DNA of 10,930 bases from an uncultured Collinsella sp. (lineage in GTDB: Bacteria > Actinomycetota > Coriobacteriia > Coriobacteriales > Coriobacteriaceae), in contig USMA01000021.1 of the NCBI GenBank assembly GCA_900555765.1, positions 1-10,930 on the forward strand, written 5' to 3'. The position numbers and the translations under genes were made by a program. The notes beneath the pieces are model-generated. The model was given only the letters and a program-made list of their open reading frames with translations. It was not told the DNA's origin and made no database searches. Positions 7,299-10,930 of this stretch are shown here, one piece after another (positions within the stretch are counted from its first letter, which is position 1; every line of letters begins with the position of its first letter).

Positions 7299-8159
7299 AT
7301 GAAATTCGCACGCGATTGTCGTTCGAGCGAATCCAACGAAGCAACCGCGCAGCTGCTGTTCGAAGCACTGCCGTGGATTAAAAACCTGACCGGCAAGACG
7401 GTCGTTATCAAGTATGGCGGAGCTGCCATGGTCGATGAGCAACTGCGCCGCGACGTGATGAGTGACATTGTTTTGCTCAAGATCATCGGCATGCGCCCCG
7501 TCATCGTGCATGGCGGCGGCAAGGCCATCAACGAGGCACTCAGCCACTATGACATCCCTGTCGAATTTAAGAACGGGCAGCGCGTGACTACGCCGGCGAC
7601 CATGGATATCGTGCGCGAGGTGCTGGGCGGCAAGGTTAACCAGGAGCTGGTCGCTGCCATCAACCACCACGGCAATTTGGCCGTAGGCGTGTCGGGCAGC
7701 GATGCCGGCACGCTCATCGCCGAGCCGCTCGACCCCGAGCTCGGTCGCGTGGGCAAAGTGACGCACGTTAACACCGACTATATCGAGCGCTTACTCGATA
7801 GCGAGTACATCCCCGTCATCGCTACCGTCGCGGCGGGGGAGGACGGCGGTTTCTTCAACATCAACGCCGACACCGCCGCCGGTGCCGTTGCCGCGGCGCT
7901 CCACGCGCATAAGGCAATCTTTTTGACCGATGTCGATGGCCTGTACAAGGACTTTAGCGACAAGGACTCGCTTATCTCCAACCTAACGCTCGACGAGGTT
8001 AACGAAATGCTCTACGGCGGCGAGGTCGATAAGGGCATGATTCCCAAGCTGCGTGCGGCCGTCGATGCGCTTACCGGCGGCGTATTTCGTGCCCACATTA
8101 TTATCGCTACTACCCCGCATGCGCTGCTCCCGGATCTGCTTACCGATGCCGGCGTCTGA
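7299..8159 (+). CDS. argB: Acetylglutamate kinase (ArgB), ending early relative to its coding-like frame
   Basis: This enzyme of 286 residues phosphorylates N-acetylglutamate, the second step of arginine synthesis. Family features are the KYGGAAM loop near the N-terminus, VHGGGKAINEAL, NGQRVTTPATM, FFNINADTAAGAVAAAL and FLTDVDGLYKD. ATG 7299 is chosen over the in-frame 7248 start because the protein begins normally there and GAGG lies about 5 bases upstream. Two oddities appear at the C-terminus. The usually conserved Asp-Gly of the RAHIIDG segment reads Ile-Ala (residues 269-270). The TGA stop at 8157 stands where TDAGVGT-type endings have Gly, and the same frame stays open for 39 more codons. 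Some family members end soon after this point, so the shortened enzyme may still work, but the substitutions suggest relaxed selection. Confidence 0.85.
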   Translation: MKFARDCRSSESNEATAQLLFEALPWIKNLTGKTVVIKYGGAAMVDEQLRRDVMSDIVLLKIIGMRPVIVHGGGKAINEALSHYDIPVEFKNGQRVTTPATMDIVREVLGGKVNQELVAAINHHGNLAVGVSGSDAGTLIAEPLDPELGRVGKVTHVNTDYIERLLDSEYIPVIATVAAGEDGGFFNINADTAAGAVAAALHAHKAIFLTDVDGLYKDFSDKDSLISNLTLDEVNEMLYGGEVDKGMIPKLRAAVDALTGGVFRAHIIIATTPHALLPDLLTDAGV

Positions 8160-8279
8160 ACTGTGATCCATACCACCGAGACGGCTTACGAGTTCGATAC
8201 GCATCCGCATCCGCTTTCGACGTTTGCTGCGCGTCTGACCGAGAACCTTGACGAGGTCGAGAAGCTTCAGACGGTCTAG
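8160..8279 (+). pseudogene. Probable severed C-terminal tail of argB (in frame behind TGA)
   Basis: Directly after the argB TGA, in the same frame, 39 coding-like codons run to TAG at 8277. They begin with TVIHTTETAYEF, which continues the TDAG-x-GT ending expected in ArgB, and finish with ARLTENLDEVEKLQTV. A GTG at 8163 could start a separate 38-residue peptide, but there is no ribosome binding site. I read it as the lost end of argB after a GGA to TGA change. I do not know a separate small protein of this sequence. Confidence 0.5.
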
Positions 8280-8390
8280 CTGCCCCGCAGCCGCCCCATT
8301 CCTGCATCCATAGCCCCGCGCCGTCCGGCGCTAAACGAAAGGCATCCCAAGTAACTTGCAGCTCAGCAATCGCTTGAATCCCATTACGTT

Positions 8391-9621
8391 ATGCATACCT
8401 TTGGCCGCTCTCCGGTCGAGTTTGTCGAGGGCCACGGCATGAAGCTCACCGGCGACGATGGCCGTGAGTACCTCGACTTTCTTGCCGGCATCGGCGTGTG
8501 CAGCCTAGGTCATGGCAACCTGGCTGTGCTCTCGGCGCTCGAGGCACAGACCAAAAAGCTCATGCATGTCTCCAATTACTTCTACATCGAGCAGCGTGGA
8601 CAGGTCGCGGCGCTGCTGTCCAAGCTTGCTAACGACGACGTAGATGGTGCGCGCGTGCTTGCCGATGCCATTGCCGCCGGCGATGAGACCACGGCAGCTG
8701 CTCTTGGTGCCCCGGCTGCGGGCGAGCAGGTGTGGGAGACGTTCTTTGCCAATTCCGGCGCCGAGGTCAACGAGGGCTCGATGAAGCTCGCACGCCTGTA
8801 CGCCAAGCGTGCCGGCAACGGTGGCAACACCATCGTGTGCATGCGCGGCGGCTTCCACGGCCGTACGCTCGAGACCATTGCCGCCACCATGCAGGATTGG
8901 CTGCAGGATAGTTTCCGTCCGCTGCCGGGTGGCTTTGTGGCCTGCACGCCCAACGATGTCGATGAGCTGCGTGCGATCTTTAAGCAGCTGGGGAGCGAGA
9001 TTTGTGCCGTGATGCTCGAGCCGATCCAGGGTGAGAGTGGCGTGCACCCCATGACCGAGGAGTTTATGGCGGCAGCGCGCGACCTGGCACACGAAGTGGG
9101 CGCCGTGCTTATCGCCGACGAGGTCCAGTGCGGCATCTTCCGCTCCGGCAAGCCATTTGCATTCCAAACCTATGGCGTGGAGCCTGACATCATGAGCCTT
9201 GCCAAGGGCATTGCTGATGGCGTGCCCATGGGTGCCGTCGTGGCAAAGAAGGAGATTGCCGACGTGTTTAAGCCGCTCGACCTTTGGCGGTAGCTGCTTG
9301 GCCATCGCGGCGTGTGCTGCGACGCTCTCCGCGCTTGTACGCGGCGATTATGCCGAGCATGCTGCCAAGGTGGGCGTCTATATGGAGCAGGCGCTGGCTA
9401 AGCTTCCGCATGTGGTACAGGTGCGTGGCCGTGGCCTGATGCTCGGCTGCGATCTGGACGATACTGCGGGTGATGCACACGACGTTGTGGCCCGTGCATT
9501 GGGGGCTGGTGCCGAAAACACCGCTACAGGTGCACATACGCTGCGTTTCCTGCCGCCACTCGTCTGCGAGGAAGCCGACGTGGACAGTCTGATCGAGATC
9601 CTGTCGGATGTCTTGGGCTAA
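8391..9621 (+). pseudogene. argD: Acetylornithine aminotransferase (ArgD), frameshifted by an 11-nt deletion and missing its start
   Basis: ArgD is the PLP enzyme that converts N-acetylglutamate semialdehyde to N-acetylornithine. Typical segments are EYLDFLAGIGV, FFANSGAEVNEG, GGFHGRTLETIAATMQDW, IADEVQCG and SLAKGIADG with the PLP Lys (codon 272 from 8391). After VFKP (ending at 9275) the frame collapses and stops at 9293. The family sequence resumes in another frame as STFGGSCLAIAACA and runs to TAA 9621. Family members read FKPGDHGSTFGG here; the one base left between CCG and TCG implies that 11 nt encoding GDHG are gone. The N-terminus is also damaged: homologous residues LAAQQSLESHYV precede Met 8391 in frame (8355-8390) but have no start codon. 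A ribosome binding site GAAAGG (8337-8342) is left without a start behind it. The gene is almost certainly inactive. Confidence 0.85.
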
Positions 9622-9686
9622 CGCGGCGCAATAACTCAATTTGGACCGGATTCCGGACTGCGGGCGTGCCCTATGTGGCATGATTC

Positions 9687-9738
9687 AGCGGTCTGGACCC
9701 CGTTTTGCCTTAGATTTGCTAAGGCAGGGAGACCCGCT
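9687..9738. other. Two-part hairpin downstream of argD
   Basis: AGCGGTCT (9687-9694) pairs with AGACCCGCT (9730-9738) with one bulged C. Inside, CCC pairs with GGG, and TGCCTTAG (9706-9713) pairs perfectly with CTAAGGCA (9719-9726) around a five-base loop. Seven A follow on the + strand, so it is not a standard terminator in that direction, although it lies where one for the arg cluster would be expected. Together with the features at 9758-10004 it fills an approximately 430-base stretch (9622-10048) in which I see no credible protein gene. Confidence 0.45.
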
Positions 9739-9757
9739 GGTCAAAAAAACATTAAAT

Positions 9758-9936
9758 ATGAGTACTGCTACCGATTTGGTAGCAGCAATTTTGGACTAAT
9801 AAGGCCAGATAGCAAGTCGAAATGGCGATGAATGCACGATTGTGATCTAACTGTTAGTCCTTATAATGGACATATGTTGCGTAACTTACGCAAACGCTAT
9901 CTTTTTATATGTTGCAATCAAAGTAGCAGTACTCAT
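9758..9936. repeat. 14-bp perfect inverted repeat enclosing 151 bp
   Basis: ATGAGTACTGCTAC (9758-9771) recurs as its exact reverse complement GTAGCAGTACTCAT (9923-9936). Nested inside are GGACTAA (9793-9799) against TTAGTCC (9854-9860), the 17-base palindrome TTGCGTAA-C-TTACGCAA (9877-9893), and the 9-base direct repeat ATATGTTGC (9872-9880 and 9907-9915). The left arm also forms its own perfect hairpin, CTGCTACC-GATTT-GGTAGCAG (9765-9785), which competes with the long-range pairing. The segment is AT-rich compared with its neighbours. I see no target-site duplication or transposase. Confidence 0.7.
9840..9867 (+). promoter_or_regulatory. Promoter-like sequence inside the inverted repeats
   Basis: TTGTGA (9840-9845) and TATAAT (9862-9867) are 16 bp apart. 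Transcription would start near 9874 and run into the 17-base palindrome at 9877-9893 and on towards the tRNA and asnB. No gene starts immediately behind it. In AT-rich DNA such matches arise easily, so this is a suggestion. Confidence 0.35.
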
Positions 9937-9978
9937 TTTTGCCATTTTTTGACCACGGCCTTTGTGACAGACGTGCTG

Positions 9979-10004
9979 GCGGGTTCGAATCCCCCTGCGA
10001 TGGG
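9979..10004 (+). other. Degenerate tRNA T-arm/3'-end fragment
   Basis: GCGGG-TTCGAAT-CCCCC (9979-9995) has the T-loop sequence and an almost paired T stem (one C/C mismatch), followed by seven bases (TGCGATG) in the place of an acceptor strand. There is no matching 5' acceptor strand, D-arm or anticodon arm upstream and no CCA end. It is on the + strand, opposite to the complete tRNA-Val nearby, and is not a copy of it. A tRNA remnant left by an integrated element is one explanation. Confidence 0.4.
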
Positions 10005-10007
10005 CCC

Positions 10008-10038
10008 AAAAAAGAAAGGCTCCCATTGCTGGGAGCCT
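10008..10038 (-). terminator. Rho-independent terminator of tRNA-Val
   Basis: On the minus strand a perfect 9-bp stem AGGCTCCCA/TGGGAGCCT (10017-10038, four-base loop) is followed by TTTCTTTTTT. It lies about 10 bases beyond the tRNA 3' end. The + strand lacks a T-run after the stem, so termination should be one-directional. Confidence 0.85.
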
Positions 10039-10048
10039 AACAATTCAG

Positions 10049-10124
10049 TGGTGGGCGATGAGGGATTCGAACCCCCAGCCTTGTGCGTGTAAAGCACCTG
10101 CGCTAACCGTTGCGCCAATCGCCC
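10049..10124 (-). tRNA. tRNA-Val (anticodon UAC)
   Basis: A complete 76-base cloverleaf on the minus strand. Acceptor GGGCGAT pairs with ATCGCCC, D-stem GCGC pairs with GCGC, and the anticodon loop TTTACAC presents UAC, which reads GUA. The T-arm is GGGGG-TTCGAAT-CCCTC, and the 3' ACCA end is encoded in the DNA. The top pair of the anticodon stem (27-43) is a G/A mismatch, otherwise all stems pair. A TATACT -10 box lies 11 bases upstream and a strong terminator follows, so it is a single-gene unit. Confidence 0.93.
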
Positions 10125-10134
10125 GTGCGGAGAG

Positions 10135-10140
10135 AGTATA
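10135..10140 (-). promoter_or_regulatory. -10 box of tRNA-Val promoter
   Basis: On the minus strand TATACT ends 11 bases before the tRNA 5' end. The -35 region is poor (GTGAAT with 16-bp spacing is the best I find). The position suits a tRNA promoter. Confidence 0.45.
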
Positions 10141-10186
10141 GCAAAACAATCGCCTCATTCACCTCATATCCATTAAAGGTAACTGG

Positions 10187-10260
10187 CGCGTGTCCACGCG
10201 GAGCTGATTCAGTTGAGATTGCCTGAACATTCCGCCCCTCTTTACGCCCTCGGGTATACT
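10187..10260 (+). promoter_or_regulatory. Possible asnB control region: palindrome and -10 box
   Basis: CGCGTG-TC-CACGCG (10187-10200) is a perfect 6-bp inverted repeat that could be an operator. TATACT (10255-10260), 52 bases before the asnB start, is a good -10 match, but I find no convincing -35 hexamer at normal distance. The region is shared with the divergent tRNA-Val promoter. Confidence 0.3.
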
Positions 10261-10311
10261 CAAAAGCTACTGATTCGATTTGATGCCCAGCAACAGCAGA
10301 GGGGATAGTAT

Positions 10312-10930
10312 ATGTGCGGTTTTGTCGGTTTTGTCGGTGGGACGGATAACCAATCCGAGGTGCTCACCAAGATGATGGACCGCATCGTCCATCGCGGTCC
10401 CGACATGGGCGGTCAGTTTATCGACGGCCGCGTTGCCCTGGGCTTCCGCCGCCTGAGCATCATCGACCTGGCCGCCGGTAAGCAGCCCATGTATAACGAG
10501 GACGGCACCGTTGTCGTCGTTTTCAACGGCGAGATCTTCAACTTTATGGACCTGCGCACCGAGCTGCAGGCCAAGGGTCACATTTTCAAGACCCACTGCG
10601 ATACCGAGGTCATCCTGCACGGCTACGAGGAATACGGCACCGCCCTGGCCGCCAAGCTGCGCGGCATGTTCGCCTTTGTTGTCTGCGATACCAAAACGAA
10701 TACCCTGTACGGCGCCCGCGATATGTTCGGCATCAAACCGTTCTACTACACCCAGACCAGCGAGGGGGAGCTGCTGTTCGGCAGCGAGATCAAGAGTCTG
10801 CTGGAGCATCCCGGTTTCCGCCGGGAGGTCAACGCCGAGGCCCTGCGCCCCTACCTGCCCTTCCAGAACAGCGCCATGAACGAGCCCATTTATACCGGCA
10901 CCTACAAGCTGCCCCCGGCCCACACGAATG
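10312..10930 (+). CDS. asnB: Asparagine synthetase, glutamine-hydrolysing (AsnB), 5' part
   Basis: This enzyme makes asparagine from aspartate, using glutamine as nitrogen donor and ATP. Only the first 206 codons are inside the window; the frame is open at its edge. They contain the N-terminal class II glutaminase domain. Cys2, exposed after Met removal, is the nucleophile (MCGFVGFVGG). RRLSIIDL, FNGEIFNF and CDTEVILHGYEEYG are the usual glutamine-binding segments, and GARDMFGIKPFYY and LFGSEIKSL are the typical end of the domain. The ATP-dependent synthetase domain must lie beyond the window. ATG 10312 is fixed by the requirement for Cys at position 2 and by AGAGGGG about 7 bases upstream. 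It is not obviously connected with the arginine genes; a tRNA and its terminator on the other strand lie between. Confidence 0.93.
   Translation, partial: MCGFVGFVGGTDNQSEVLTKMMDRIVHRGPDMGGQFIDGRVALGFRRLSIIDLAAGKQPMYNEDGTVVVVFNGEIFNFMDLRTELQAKGHIFKTHCDTEVILHGYEEYGTALAAKLRGMFAFVVCDTKTNTLYGARDMFGIKPFYYTQTSEGELLFGSEIKSLLEHPGFRREVNAEALRPYLPFQNSAMNEPIYTGTYKLPPAHTN

Noticed and set aside
9622..10048. CRISPR array or tandem repeat array
   Set aside because: The repeats are single inverted pairs and one short direct pair; there are no regularly spaced units or spacers.
9832..10092. 86-codon open frame on the + strand
   Set aside because: It runs through the tRNA-like fragment, the tRNA terminator and the antisense of tRNA-Val, has no ribosome binding site, and its last third is the typical translation of a tRNA gene.
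9933..10118. 61-codon open frame on the minus strand
   Set aside because: It is made of tRNA-Val and its terminator read as protein (the GGSNPSSPT pattern); not a gene.
10267..10923. 218-codon minus-strand frame opposite asnB
   Set aside because: It mirrors the asnB coding strand in a high-GC gene and covers its start region; asnB itself has Cys2 and the glutaminase motifs.

Overview
The window looks like a chromosomal segment of a high-GC, host-associated actinobacterium, most likely of the Coriobacteriia (Collinsella-like). That placement is an inference from GC-rich codon use, the fused EcfA ATPase and the style of the arginine cluster; no rRNA or marker gene here proves it. All protein genes lie on the + strand. 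The only confident minus-strand gene is one tRNA.

Region 1 (1-4486) is a riboflavin-uptake locus. An AT-rich promoter leads into an FMN riboswitch, followed by ribU (substrate-binding S component), a fused two-domain EcfA ATPase and ecfT. The reading frames overlap (ATGA, then TAATG), which suggests translational coupling. Just behind are two related genes for small FMN-binding split-barrel (PNPOx-like) proteins. The first is intact; the second has an in-frame TAG where its neighbour has a conserved Tyr. The logic appears to be riboflavin import under FMN feedback, with flavin-using proteins on the same transcript.

Region 2 (4487-9621) is an arginine-biosynthesis cluster, argC-argJ-argB-argD. 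It starts after a very long hairpin and a tandem pair of palindromes 21 bp apart that resemble ArgR/AhrC operators (ARG boxes). The cluster appears to be decaying. argC is intact. argJ has an in-frame TGA at codon 22, at a conserved Gly. argB has a TGA at another conserved Gly near its C-terminus, with about 39 more in-frame coding-like codons behind it, and it has also lost a conserved Asp-Gly pair. argD has no usable start codon at the expected place and carries an 11-nt deletion just after the PLP-lysine region. The simplest reading is loss of acetylornithine-dependent arginine synthesis. The two TGA-at-Gly positions are a coincidence worth checking.

Region 3 (9622-10311) is mostly non-coding. 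It holds two hairpins with similar GATTTG loops, a 14-bp perfect inverted repeat enclosing 151 bp with a promoter-like sequence, a degenerate tRNA T-arm fragment, and then tRNA-Val(UAC) on the minus strand with its own terminator. The repeat-rich stretch could be an attachment-site scar, an invertible promoter or a structured RNA; the sequence alone does not decide. Region 4 (10312 to the end) is the first 206 codons of a glutamine-hydrolysing asparagine synthetase, cut by the window edge.
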